Shown here: positions 53,494 through 62,984 of the stretch, piece by piece | Numbering within the stretch: position 1 is the stretch's first letter | Layout: each line of letters opens with the position of its first letter | Source: UBA1447 sp964627535 | Lineage (GTDB): Bacteria > Bacillota > Clostridia > Oscillospirales > Acutalibacteraceae | DNA length: 64,000 nt | Direction: 5' to 3' | Assembly: GCA_964627535.1 (NCBI GenBank) | Contig: CAZVJW010000002.1 | Location: forward strand, 109,085-173,084 | Notes under the pieces: generated by a model | What the model saw: the letters and a program-made list of their open reading frames with translations, nothing else | What the model was told of the DNA's origin: nothing | Databases searched by the model: none | Made by a program: the position numbers and the translations under genes

Positions 53494-55116
53494 TCAAAGA
53501 TTAATTAATCTTTCGAACTCTGTTAAAATTATCGAAGCTGTGTTTTTGCCCAAGGACAGCATTTCGTTATAGTGATCGTTGCCGGGGGGATACGCGGATG
53601 CAAACAACTGCGCATAGGTGCTCGCGTAATCATTGTCTGCTTCAATATAGCCTATCATATCATTGGTCAGGCCAAAACACAGAAGTTTTCTTCCGCCGGT
53701 CATATTCATGAGCGGTTCGTAATTCCAATCGCTGCTGTTCCAAGAATCTTGTGCTGATAATGTACCGCCAAAAGCCAGTTCCGGCGCAAACTCGCCCGGA
53801 ATAAGCGCGATAGCTAAATTATCGCCGAGTTCGCAATAACCGATTTCTGTCACGCCTACAATATCCCGAAGGCGCCCTGTGGTGTTAAGCACGGTATTGT
53901 TGATCATTTGCAGCTTACAAGCCAACTGCAGAAAACTGTTTTCAATTGGCAAAAACATTTCGCTGTGCCTGATATTCATTTTGGGTGCTACCTGTGTTTC
54001 CGCGCTGATTTGAAGCATGCGCTCAACAATCTTGCGGCCGTAGGCGTTTACTTCATCGAAAGTTCCCAGTTTTTCATCCGGCAGACCGATTGATGAAACA
54101 TCCGAATAAATACCGCTTTGCGCGCCTTGGAAAAAAGCGACATCGGCACCTGCAAGTTCTTTCGCGCTGCGCACGATGGCGCCGGGATAATCCGCGCTTG
54201 CAAGCTCTTCATCCATTTCAAGCGATGTCGGATGAACACCCATATTTACAAGCCATAATTCATTACGGTTTTTATCGTCAGGCACAAAGCGAAGCCTGTT
54301 CACATTTCTGTCGAATACAGCCGGCGTCCTGCTGTCGCTTATCAAATCCGAAATATCGGCGCTGCCGAAATTGAGCTTACCTGCGGTTAACGAAGCAATC
54401 GAATCTTGAACAACCTTTTCAGCCGCGTCAAACAAACCGTTCATGAATTTTTCGTTTGTACTGTTATAATCACGCGGCTTTCTTGTTATGATGTTTATTA
54501 GATTGAATTTAAGCAGATCATACATGTTTGTTCCCAAGCCATGTGTATCAATACAGTAATGCGAATGGGTAGCGGTAATATTGATGCTGATAATACCGTT
54601 GTTTTGTGCATAGGTTTGCAGCCGGTCTCTGATTGCCCTTACATTCGTACCTGTAATGCCAAATCCGTCCAGCGAAACAAAAACGGCCGTTTTACCGGCT
54701 ATGCGTAAACTGACGGCGGATACGCGCTGATCATCCATTGTGCCTCTTACATAGTGTGTGGGCATATTGCCTAAATAACCGGCTGTATTGTATTGGCCGC
54801 TGGCCAAATCATCCGGAATAATACTCTCACTTGCGAATCCGCACAGCCATTTATCAGATTCAACTGAGCCATCTGTTCCGAAATAAAAATTATCGGATAC
54901 ATAACCATCCATATTAGTCCAATCGCGCGATGGAAAAAAACCTGCAACGCTTCGAACCAAGGCATCTGCGAAACTGCCAAAACTGTTTGAAAAATATTTG
55001 ACAGCAGTTGATTCGAGACCGGTGTTTCCCAACGCATCAACTTGTATTGTAATTGAGGTCATAAGAAAAGAAACTGACAGAGAGACAACAAAAAATGTTT
55101 TTAGTATTTTTTTCAT
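53494..55116 (-). CDS. Neutral-ceramidase-like zinc hydrolase, secreted (paralogue 5)
   Basis: The first gene of the run. The 540-aa protein has a classic signal peptide (ILKTFFVVSLSVSFLMTSI, cleavage near VDA) from the ATG at 55116. Zinc motifs are ATHSHYCIDTHGLG, GVHPTSLE, IPGEFAPEL and NDMIGYIEADND. The HPTS form of the second motif and the overall sequence are nearest to classical neutral ceramidases among the five copies. A Ser-rich or insertion domain like that of paralogue 2 is absent. Expression probably starts at the 55.16-kb promoter. Confidence 0.87.
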   Translation of the reverse strand: MKKILKTFFVVSLSVSFLMTSITIQVDALGNTGLESTAVKYFSNSFGSFADALVRSVAGFFPSRDWTNMDGYVSDNFYFGTDGSVESDKWLCGFASESIIPDDLASGQYNTAGYLGNMPTHYVRGTMDDQRVSAVSLRIAGKTAVFVSLDGFGITGTNVRAIRDRLQTYAQNNGIISINITATHSHYCIDTHGLGTNMYDLLKFNLINIITRKPRDYNSTNEKFMNGLFDAAEKVVQDSIASLTAGKLNFGSADISDLISDSRTPAVFDRNVNRLRFVPDDKNRNELWLVNMGVHPTSLEMDEELASADYPGAIVRSAKELAGADVAFFQGAQSGIYSDVSSIGLPDEKLGTFDEVNAYGRKIVERMLQISAETQVAPKMNIRHSEMFLPIENSFLQLACKLQMINNTVLNTTGRLRDIVGVTEIGYCELGDNLAIALIPGEFAPELAFGGTLSAQDSWNSSDWNYEPLMNMTGGRKLLCFGLTNDMIGYIEADNDYASTYAQLFASAYPPGNDHYNEMLSLGKNTASIILTEFERLINL

Positions 55117-55155
55117 AAGTACATCACCCATCCTAATAAACTCAATTCAATTTAT

Positions 55156-55189
55156 TTTATACCCCGAACCTTGAAATAGTATTGAAATA
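55156..55189. promoter_or_regulatory. Tandem 11-bp-period repeat at the divergent promoter of the glycan run
   Basis: On the plus strand TTGAAATA occurs twice, at 55171-55178 and 55182-55189, exactly 11 bases apart. On the minus strand these are TATTTCAA repeats, and the nearer one ends 9 bases before a TATAAA -10 box (55161-55156), in place of a good -35. This is the layout of PhoB-type class II activation. A TATAAT (55203-55208) on the plus strand could serve the regulator gene. The neighbouring gene encodes an OmpR-family regulator. Confidence 0.6.
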
Positions 55190-55266
55190 CCTACTAATAG
55201 ATTATAATTTATTCTTTTATTATTTTTTATGTTATGTTAATATGTTTCTAAATGGAGGTGTTAACT

Positions 55267-55944
55267 TTGCATGTTCTGCTTGCCGTCGGCGATAAGGCTT
55301 TTTCTCAGCGTCTTGCGCAGACGCTTAAAAAAAGCAATTTTGCCGTTGATGAAGTTAACACCTTGGATACTTTATTAAGTTATGCGGAATATGAGACCTA
55401 CTCTGTTATTATCATTGACACAAACTTAACCCCCGAAAACAATCTTTGTGCCCTTATTGCGCTGCGGAAAAACAAAATCCCCGTACCGATTATTGTTCTA
55501 AGCGACAAGCGAGAAGTGTCGGACAGGGTTGAAGGTTTGGATAATGGTGCAGACGACTATCTATGCAAACCTTTTTCTATGGATGAATTCCAGGCAAGGG
55601 TAAGGGCTTTATCAAGGCGAAGCGATAAGATTCTTGAGTATGATGTTCTTTCATTCGGCGATATTTTTCTTGAACTCAGAACGAATGAGTTGATTTGCAA
55701 TGACCATATTGTTCGGTTGGGGCTGAAAGAATTTCAGATTATGAAACTCCTGATTTCCAACGGTAGGCAAATTATAACCAAAGAACAGCTTGCTGAAAAA
55801 GTATGGGGAATAAACTTTTCATCCGAATATAACAACACAGAGGTTTATATGTCATTTTTAAGAAAAAAACTATCGAAACTTGATTCACAAGTAACGATAA
55901 AATCAATCAGAGGGATCGGCTATCATTTAATGCCGGCAAAATAA
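55267..55944 (+). CDS. OmpR/PhoB-family response regulator (orphan)
   Basis: The 225-aa protein has a receiver domain with phosphoacceptor Asp51 in IIIDTNLTP and the conserved Lys in DYLCKPF, and a C-terminal winged helix (GLKEFQIMKLLISNGRQI, later IKSIRGIGYHL). The N-terminal acidic pocket is weak (VGDKAF). TTG at 55267 is chosen since GGAGGTG lies 6 bases before it. No histidine kinase is adjacent. Divergent from the glycan run and next to an 11-bp repeat, it is the natural candidate activator. Confidence 0.88.
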   Translation: MHVLLAVGDKAFSQRLAQTLKKSNFAVDEVNTLDTLLSYAEYETYSVIIIDTNLTPENNLCALIALRKNKIPVPIIVLSDKREVSDRVEGLDNGADDYLCKPFSMDEFQARVRALSRRSDKILEYDVLSFGDIFLELRTNELICNDHIVRLGLKEFQIMKLLISNGRQIITKEQLAEKVWGINFSSEYNNTEVYMSFLRKKLSKLDSQVTIKSIRGIGYHLMPAK

Positions 55945-56057
55945 TAATTTGACCAAATAAACCACTTAGGATTCGTTGCTTGAATATCTGAATAGTAAAT
56001 TGGACTTCCATTGTTAAGAGTTCAGATTAATTTTTTATAAAAATGAAGGGGAATTTT

Positions 56058-57986
56058 ATGAAAAGTTACTTTTTAAGGCTTACTTCCGCAATTCTTTCTT
56101 TCACACTGTTTTTTTCGTCATTTATTTTTGGTTTAAGCGGAGTTAAGCCGTCCTCAAAGCCAAAGATTGAAACGATTGCCCCCAAAAAAAATATTGCATC
56201 GGCTGTCTCAAACGCACAAGAAGCTGTTGCGGTTCTAAATCAGAATGATAAAACCGGAATGAAAGCAAATAAAGATGACGGTGTCCTTACCGAATGCGGC
56301 GGGAATTGCGAACACTGCCCGACTATTGTCATTCCCGGCATCGGCCAGAGTCAGGTTTTTTTGCTGGACGAGAATGGCAACCGTAAAATTAATACGGACG
56401 GAAATCCTGCAACCGCTTGGCCGATTCAGGTTGATTCCAATACGCTGATTAAAGACCTGGTGTTTCCTGTTGTGAAGATGCTTATTACGCAAGAAGACAA
56501 CGGATTTACCGATTACGCATCAAAAGCTATCGCGAATGCTTTCGCTGCCAACGCAACAGATCTGCAGGGCCATCCTGTAAATAACGTTGAAGTTGTAAAG
56601 TACCCGCGCAGCGTTGAGATGTGCTCAAAGGAAGATAAAGATTTCATATATGGCTGCATACCGATTAATGGTTTTTCCGAAGTTGCGGGCGAAGACCATC
56701 TTTATTTTCTTGGTTATAACTCTTTTGGCAACAACCTTGAAATAGCAAAGGAACTATATGATTTAATTCAGCTCGTCAAGCAGGAAACCGGGCATACGAA
56801 GGTCAATATTGCTCCAATAAGCCTTGGCGGAACTATCACCAACTCATTGCTCGAATTTTATCCGCAGGTATATAACGACCTTAACAAAATCGTATTCATT
56901 GTCCCCGGTCTTGAGGGTTCCGCACTTGTTGGCGACATTTACAAAGGCACGTTAAGTACACAGGATGATATGCTTTATAAAGACCTGTTGCCGTCTCTGG
57001 TTGACGGTTATGCAGGCTACCTCATCAATGTCGCGCTTAGATTGATACCAAAACAAATTCTCCTTGACCTGCTATCAAAAACAGTTTCTGAAATTCAGCA
57101 ATCCCTTCTGTTCAACTGCACGGTTCTTTGGGGATTGGTTCCAAACAGCGATTATGAGGTGCTTGCCGAAAAAAACATTTCCGACACTGCCCATAGTGAA
57201 ATTAAGCGTCAGACAGATCTGTTTTACATAGCGCAGAAAAATTCAAAAGCGAATATAATGAAATGTATTGAGCATGGCGTAAAAGTATTTGATATTGTCG
57301 ATTACAACTATCCGATATTTTCATTTGTTCCCTCGTCAAAAACACTCAACGGCGACGGGCTCCTTCACGCGGCTTCAACATCCATGGGTGCAACATTCGG
57401 ATATATCGACACGCCACTGCCTGACGGATATTTGCAGCAGGATACATATTGTTCCGACCCCGGCAGACACAATCACATATCTCCTGACGGTATTGTGGAT
57501 GCTTCAACAGGTCTTCTTCCTGAAAATACATTTTATTTTTATAAACAGGACCACGAAAGAACCGCAGGTAACGATATTATAATTAAACTGGCAAACCAAC
57601 TTCTATTAAATGACGATATTGCCGATGTTCGTTCAGAGCCTGAACGTTTCCCCCAGTTTAACATCGGCCGCGATGCGCACACCATCACCGAAGACCTTAT
57701 GCCGATTGCTTTAAAGATTGACATCGGAGCTTTGAGTTCGGAAGACGCAGACGAACTTCAAGCCGCCGTTGATGAATGTAATGAAATGCTAAATAAGACC
57801 GTCTTCGTTTATGATGATTTTATCGGCGCTCAAACCAGACTCGAAAATATATTGACGAAAATCGGTGTTTATGAACCATATGCAGAACCCGCCGGAAGTC
57901 AATTCGCGGAGGTTATCTGCAAACTTCTGAGCGATGCGCTATACACATACTGGGGACCGCGCGGCTTTTCGGACCGGCAGCGTTAG
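56058..57986 (+). CDS. Exported lipase-like alpha/beta hydrolase
   Basis: The 642-aa protein begins with a signal peptide (LTSAILSFTLFFSSFIFGL) from the ATG at 56058, with GAAGGGG upstream. It has an early oxyanion-loop-like TIVIPGIGQSQ segment and a nucleophile elbow APISLGGT (Ser about 255), as in lipases and PGAP1/LCAT-like acyl hydrolases. A late GDGLLH and GRHNHISPDG segment could supply acid and His. It is alone on the plus strand after the regulator gene. With exported ceramidase-like enzymes next door, an ester-bearing lipid or acylated glycan is a sensible but unproven substrate. Confidence 0.75.
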   Translation: MKSYFLRLTSAILSFTLFFSSFIFGLSGVKPSSKPKIETIAPKKNIASAVSNAQEAVAVLNQNDKTGMKANKDDGVLTECGGNCEHCPTIVIPGIGQSQVFLLDENGNRKINTDGNPATAWPIQVDSNTLIKDLVFPVVKMLITQEDNGFTDYASKAIANAFAANATDLQGHPVNNVEVVKYPRSVEMCSKEDKDFIYGCIPINGFSEVAGEDHLYFLGYNSFGNNLEIAKELYDLIQLVKQETGHTKVNIAPISLGGTITNSLLEFYPQVYNDLNKIVFIVPGLEGSALVGDIYKGTLSTQDDMLYKDLLPSLVDGYAGYLINVALRLIPKQILLDLLSKTVSEIQQSLLFNCTVLWGLVPNSDYEVLAEKNISDTAHSEIKRQTDLFYIAQKNSKANIMKCIEHGVKVFDIVDYNYPIFSFVPSSKTLNGDGLLHAASTSMGATFGYIDTPLPDGYLQQDTYCSDPGRHNHISPDGIVDASTGLLPENTFYFYKQDHERTAGNDIIIKLANQLLLNDDIADVRSEPERFPQFNIGRDAHTITEDLMPIALKIDIGALSSEDADELQAAVDECNEMLNKTVFVYDDFIGAQTRLENILTKIGVYEPYAEPAGSQFAEVICKLLSDALYTYWGPRGFSDRQR

Positions 57987-58005
57987 CGGTTACATTTTAT
58001 TCAGC

Positions 58006-58039
58006 AAGGCCTGTCACCTTTTATGTGGCAGGCCTTTTT
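58006..58039 (+). terminator. Terminator after the lipase-like gene
   Basis: A 12-bp stem (58006-58017 with 58025-58036) is followed by a T run, between the convergent lipase-like and GH2 genes. Confidence 0.85.
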
Positions 58040-58041
58040 CA

Positions 58042-60618
58042 TTATGGGTTAAGCTGATTATTAAATTTATAATCCTTCGGAATCTTTCTGTGGTACAGCC
58101 AACTCCCAAAATTTACCGGTTTTATAAATATTCTTGCTCTTGTTATAAAATCAACAACTGCACTTCCCTTCGCTTCGACATCCGTGCAGCAAAACAGGGT
58201 TATCTTTTCGGCCTGCTCACCCGGGTCGCAGGTTTTGTCAAGCGGCTGTGTTATTGTTTTGCTTTCGCCCGGCAGAAGGTCAAAATAGTTGTCCGAGAAC
58301 GGTAATGTGGAACAAAGAGACTCAACTCTGACAAGCCTTGCAAAGAAATTTGTTTTTATGGCTATTTTAAGTTGATTATCTTCAATTTCAACCGATTTTG
58401 AAAGAACGGCTTTCGGAAGCTTTAATTTTTTTTCCTTGTCAAATAAAACAGATTTGCGGGATACCGGCTCATTATCAATGAAAAGCTCGGCGATCATTCC
58501 TGAGTTCTTAAGGTTTGCGGTTTTTTCGATTTCTTTTACCGGCAAGTCAAAAGCAATTTCATTTGAAAGAGCATTTATAATAATTTTTTTCTCCTGTTTT
58601 TTTAATATGCCTTTTTCAAAATCAAACAAACAATATTTAATCTTAGTTTGGATTTTCTCATTTTTATCATTAAGTGCAAATATTCTGATTTTATCTTTGC
58701 TGTTTTCAATCGAAACCGATACGGGAGCGTTAAAACGGCGTGATGTGTATTGCAATGCTTTATAATTGCCGTAATAGTCCATGCTTGCCCATGAACAAAC
58801 CGGCCAGCAGTCATTCATTTGCCAATACATGGAGCCATTGCATCGGCCTTTATTCCTCCGCCAGTGCTCCGTTGCATCTGCGACGCATTCCTGCTGTGTA
58901 ACCTGGGAAAGGTAGATAAAATCAATAAACTGTTTAGGCAGTCTGAATCGGGCAGCTATATAGTAAACCATTTTCATGTTGCCGCTCATACATTTTTGAT
59001 GCGATTTAAAAACCTTTGAGGTTAAAGAGTATTCCTCCGGTTTGGCAAAGTGTTCAATCGTTTTTATATCGGGTAAAGATTCAAAACCAAATTCGCTGCA
59101 AAAACGGGTCATTCGTTTTCTGTAATAATCCATCGGCTGCAGACCGTGCCAAACTGCCCACAAATGGGTGTCGCCGACATTGTCTTTATCGTGACCTGCT
59201 TTATGACCGATACCGCAAGGCGAACCCGGTATATAAGCTGTTATTTCGTCATATTTTCGGATTTCCGGTTCCAGGATGTGATAGAAGAACTTTTCCGTCC
59301 ATTCAATATATTTCTTACTTAACGGCCAAGCGGCTGAAAGCGCTTCAATTTCGTTATTGCCGCACCAAACCGCAAGGCTGGCGTGATGGCAAAGCCTTTT
59401 GACATTATAAGCCGTTTCACGTTCTACATTTTTTAAAAACTCATCATTAAAGAAAGGATAAGGCTGGCAGGCGTAACAAAAATCTTGCCATAATAAAATA
59501 CCTGCTTGATCGCACAATGCAAACATTTCATCACTTTCATAATATCCTCCGCCCCAAATTCTGAGCATGTTTATATTAGAAAAAAGCGCGGCATCGATCA
59601 AATACTTTAATTTTTCACCGTCAAAGCGGTTAATAAAAGAGTCTCCCGGAATCCAGTTGGCGCCTTTGATAAACAGCGGCACACCGTTTAAAACGAATTG
59701 GAAGTTGCTGCCGTATCGGTCCTTTGCTCTGTTGAGTTCTATTGTCCGCAGTCCGATAGTTTTTTCGGTCATGTCAATTATTTCTTCGTCTTTACTGATG
59801 GATACCGCTATTTTATACAGAGGCTGTATTGTTTTGCCGGATAAATCGTTAGTCCACCAAAGCTCTGGTTTATTAATTACAATACTTTCGGCAATTGCAT
59901 CTTTGCATTTGCCCGTTTTAATAAATATATCACCTGAAGGCTGTGATATCTTTATTTCGTAGTCAAAATCGGAACCAGCGAAGTTATCGATAATCGTGTT
60001 GATATCCAAAGTCACTTTACCATCGAAATGAGTTTGCTTAATAAAGATTTCCTCAATTGAGGCTGCGTTCAGAAACTCAATATAAATATTCCTTGATATT
60101 CCGCTCGGCGGCAGAACCGGGCCCCAATCCCAGCCGAAGTGGCACTGGGGTTTTCTGATATGCGGTATTCCGTCCATTCCGTTCCAGTTTTTCGGGCACT
60201 TTTCTTCTTTTTGTTTATTCTCAACATAATTGACCGGGGAATAAAAAACTACTCGAACCGTGTTTTCCCCCGGCTTTAATAATTGTTTAACTTCAAAGCA
60301 ATATTTTAAATGCGCGTTTTCCGCCTTACCCACTGATACATTGTTTATAAAAACTTCGCAAATCGTGTCAAGCATTTCGCACACAAGGTTAATTTTGTCT
60401 GAGTTAAATTCTGCCTGGTTTACGTTGAATATTCTTTTATACTCCCAATCCCTGAGTGCAACCCAGTAAACTTCCTTTTCGTTTACTCCGTCAAACGGGT
60501 CGGGTATTTTGCCCAATTTCAGCAAATCCAAATAGTTGCATCCCGGAACCGTTGCTGTAAGCCAATCCGTTTCATTCACTTCTTTAAACATCCAGATTCC
60601 GTTTAAAGTTTTCTTCAT
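58042..60618 (-). CDS. GH2 beta-mannosidase
   Basis: Releases beta-linked mannose from glycan ends. The 858-aa protein has the jelly-roll sugar-binding domain, the GH2 immunoglobulin-like domain and a barrel with LRIWGGGYYESDEMF, the acid/base Glu423 in WCGNNEIE and the nucleophile Glu509 in FCSEFGFES. HFGWDWGPVLPPSG near 160 is typical of beta-mannosidases rather than galactosidases. No signal peptide, so it should act on imported oligosaccharide. AAGGAG precedes the ATG. With GH84 it would fit a Man/GlcNAc-containing substrate. Confidence 0.92.
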   Translation of the reverse strand: MKKTLNGIWMFKEVNETDWLTATVPGCNYLDLLKLGKIPDPFDGVNEKEVYWVALRDWEYKRIFNVNQAEFNSDKINLVCEMLDTICEVFINNVSVGKAENAHLKYCFEVKQLLKPGENTVRVVFYSPVNYVENKQKEEKCPKNWNGMDGIPHIRKPQCHFGWDWGPVLPPSGISRNIYIEFLNAASIEEIFIKQTHFDGKVTLDINTIIDNFAGSDFDYEIKISQPSGDIFIKTGKCKDAIAESIVINKPELWWTNDLSGKTIQPLYKIAVSISKDEEIIDMTEKTIGLRTIELNRAKDRYGSNFQFVLNGVPLFIKGANWIPGDSFINRFDGEKLKYLIDAALFSNINMLRIWGGGYYESDEMFALCDQAGILLWQDFCYACQPYPFFNDEFLKNVERETAYNVKRLCHHASLAVWCGNNEIEALSAAWPLSKKYIEWTEKFFYHILEPEIRKYDEITAYIPGSPCGIGHKAGHDKDNVGDTHLWAVWHGLQPMDYYRKRMTRFCSEFGFESLPDIKTIEHFAKPEEYSLTSKVFKSHQKCMSGNMKMVYYIAARFRLPKQFIDFIYLSQVTQQECVADATEHWRRNKGRCNGSMYWQMNDCWPVCSWASMDYYGNYKALQYTSRRFNAPVSVSIENSKDKIRIFALNDKNEKIQTKIKYCLFDFEKGILKKQEKKIIINALSNEIAFDLPVKEIEKTANLKNSGMIAELFIDNEPVSRKSVLFDKEKKLKLPKAVLSKSVEIEDNQLKIAIKTNFFARLVRVESLCSTLPFSDNYFDLLPGESKTITQPLDKTCDPGEQAEKITLFCCTDVEAKGSAVVDFITRARIFIKPVNFGSWLYHRKIPKDYKFNNQLNP

Positions 60619-60696
60619 TCTTTTTTCTCCTTAGAGTATTTGGAACTATTTATATTTATTGAGCCAATAGAATATTAATAGAAATCAGCAATTACC

Positions 60697-61512
60697 CTAG
60701 TAGACATATTGCAGATGCTTTCTCGCTGTTTCAGCAAGTCTATAGATTGTTTTCACAGGTGTCGCGTCTTTGTTTGTCATTTTCCATCGCGGAAAAAATC
60801 GGCTTATATGCAGCGGTATTTCAGCATTGACAGAGGATAACCATTGCGCCAGTTCATTTATCTCTGATTCGCTGTCATTTTCGCCGGGTATAATGAGCGT
60901 GTTAATTTCAATATGGCACTCTTTTGCCGCAAGATTAATGGTTTGTTTAACTGTCTCAAAGTCGCCGCCAATCATTTTATAAAATCGATCTGTAAAGCTT
61001 TTAAGATCGATATTCAGCGCATCAATATATGGGAGCAGTTCCAGTAAAGGTTTTTCACATATTGTTCCGTTTGTCACAAGTACATTTTTCAGATGATGCT
61101 CTCTTCCAAGTTTAGAACAATCAAGAACATACTCATACCCAACCAGCGGCTCGTTGTATGTGTAAGCAATACCGATATTTCCCTGCGGTATCAGCTCCAG
61201 CGCTTTTTCTACAAGCATTTGAGGTGTTACAATCTTTGTTTGTATATGATCCCCGTCCGCCATGGAAATATCGCTGTTTTGGCAGAATGGGCAATGCAAA
61301 TTACACCCATAACTGCCAACGGACAGTATTTTGCTGCCCGGGTAAAAAAGTCTCAACGGCTTTTTTTCGATCGGATCAAGGGCAATTGATGTTACCTTGC
61401 CATAATTTTCGCAAATTACGGCTCCTTTTCTGTTTTTGCGGGCTCTGCAGATTCCGGTTTGGCCTTCATCCAAAACGCAATGGTGCGGGCAGATTTCACA
61501 TTTTGCTTTCAT
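60697..61512 (-). CDS. amrS: AmmeMemoRadiSam-system radical SAM enzyme
   Basis: The 271-aa radical SAM protein has an N-terminal Cys motif CEICPHHC, a second CRAR segment, and the cluster motif CNLHCPFCQN near residue 70. It is shorter than the usual about 330 aa, chiefly at the N-terminus. Its ATG overlaps the stop of the Memo-AMMECR1 gene (ATGA), so translation is coupled. This three-domain system is found in many anaerobes and archaea with no agreed function; protein or peptide modification has been proposed. Confidence 0.9.
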   Translation of the reverse strand: MKAKCEICPHHCVLDEGQTGICRARKNRKGAVICENYGKVTSIALDPIEKKPLRLFYPGSKILSVGSYGCNLHCPFCQNSDISMADGDHIQTKIVTPQMLVEKALELIPQGNIGIAYTYNEPLVGYEYVLDCSKLGREHHLKNVLVTNGTICEKPLLELLPYIDALNIDLKSFTDRFYKMIGGDFETVKQTINLAAKECHIEINTLIIPGENDSESEINELAQWLSSVNAEIPLHISRFFPRWKMTNKDATPVKTIYRLAETARKHLQYVY

Positions 61513-62894
61513 TTGTGGCGCACCACCTCAAAGCGCTCCATAGTGTAAGTTCCATCTTCTTTTATCCCTGCTTTTTGCAGCGCGATCGATACTTGCCGCT
61601 TAGGCGTGTCCACACCTTCCAGATTTGGTAAAAGTAAGCCGCGCTTGTAACCATGGGTAACAATAACACCGTAGCGTTTTACATCTAGTTCAGCAACTGA
61701 TTTAATCGGTTCAGCCTCTGCAAGCACGTCAACGCTGTAAACCAGGTCTTTAAGTTCACCTTCCGTAACTTTTGAAAAACGCGTATCTTCGGTTCCGGCG
61801 CTTATTGCATTTCGCAGTATTTCCTCCGCTATGCAGTCAGTCACGGGGCTTATTGTACCGATGCAGCCGCGAAGCTGCCCGTGTTTTTTCAAGGATACGA
61901 AAGTTCCCGCACGGTTCACGAGCATTTCTTCAGGCAAATTATCAGGTATTTTTATGCGTTTTTTAGTTTTTATATATGTTTCAAGAGAAAGCCTTGCGAG
62001 TTTAACATATTCATCTTCTTTAACTTTTAAAGCACTCAGTCTTTCCTGCTGTTCCGTTTCATAAATCTCATCAAAATGCCGTTTATCATCTTCGCCTTGA
62101 ATTTTAAAAGAACAAACCGCATATCCCACACCAAAAGTGCCCTCATATGACAGCAGATCAGCTTTAACTGATTTACCGTCCAACGCTCCGGTCATGATTA
62201 TAAAGGAACGCAGCCCGCATTCCGCGGCAGATTCACAGAAGTCAGCATCGAATGTCAGCATTCGTAAAAAATCAGCCTTAACCATCGCAGTTGTAACTTC
62301 TTTATCAAATTCCGGTCCTGCTTTATCAAAACCATATGGTCCATCATCTTTTAATTTGTGTGACAGGTCGCCGCTGGCTATAAATACAACCCGTTTGTTG
62401 AGCATATTGGCAGTTTTTGCTATACATTTTCCAAAGCGGTAATGATCAAGCGCTGAAAGGCCGGAAAGGCCTATTCGAACCAGTTTGTAGTCTGTGTATT
62501 GTTCATTCAAAAAACGCAGAGGAATCAGCGTTCCGTGGTCGATATCTTTTTCACGCTCACCAAGCGCGCCGGCGGGAATATTTGATTCTCCGGCAATTTC
62601 AGCTAAAGTAGCAGCGAATTCGCTGTCATACCCCGCGTCAACCTTAACTCCGGAAGCCCCGAAGCGGTTAAGGTTGCCTTGTGCGCTGTTTCCGGGAGAA
62701 ATGTGGAAATAATCTTCGTACATCGTCGCGTGAGGCGAAGTTATCACAATAACATCGGGTTTCATTTCAGCTATTTCCAGGGCAGTTTGCTTATAAGCAT
62801 CAATGGTTTTTTTGATTTTATTCTCTTCTCCCCGCCCTATTTCAGGAAGGATAATAGGAGGATGAGGCACAATAAAAGCACCGATGATTGACAC
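61509..62894 (-). CDS. Memo-AMMECR1 fusion protein of the AmmeMemoRadiSam system
   Basis: The N-terminal about 265 residues are a Memo-like domain (AFIVPHPPIILPEIG, ITSPHATMYEDYF, ASGDLSHKL), related to extradiol dioxygenases, with His residues suited to metal binding. The C-terminal about 180 residues are an AMMECR1 domain, with the conserved LRGCIGT segment. GTG at 62894 is chosen since AAGGGA lies 10 bases before it. The fusion and its overlap with amrS define the system genetically. Confidence 0.9.
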   Translation of the reverse strand: MSIIGAFIVPHPPIILPEIGRGEENKIKKTIDAYKQTALEIAEMKPDVIVITSPHATMYEDYFHISPGNSAQGNLNRFGASGVKVDAGYDSEFAATLAEIAGESNIPAGALGEREKDIDHGTLIPLRFLNEQYTDYKLVRIGLSGLSALDHYRFGKCIAKTANMLNKRVVFIASGDLSHKLKDDGPYGFDKAGPEFDKEVTTAMVKADFLRMLTFDADFCESAAECGLRSFIIMTGALDGKSVKADLLSYEGTFGVGYAVCSFKIQGEDDKRHFDEIYETEQQERLSALKVKEDEYVKLARLSLETYIKTKKRIKIPDNLPEEMLVNRAGTFVSLKKHGQLRGCIGTISPVTDCIAEEILRNAISAGTEDTRFSKVTEGELKDLVYSVDVLAEAEPIKSVAELDVKRYGVIVTHGYKRGLLLPNLEGVDTPKRQVSIALQKAGIKEDGTYTMERFEVVRHK

Positions 62895-62984
62895 AAGAAA
62901 CACTTCCCTTCAAACAGAATACTGTTTACAGTTTGCTTTTTATTTCTTTTCTATTTTTTGAAACCATATAAATCCGTTATACCA

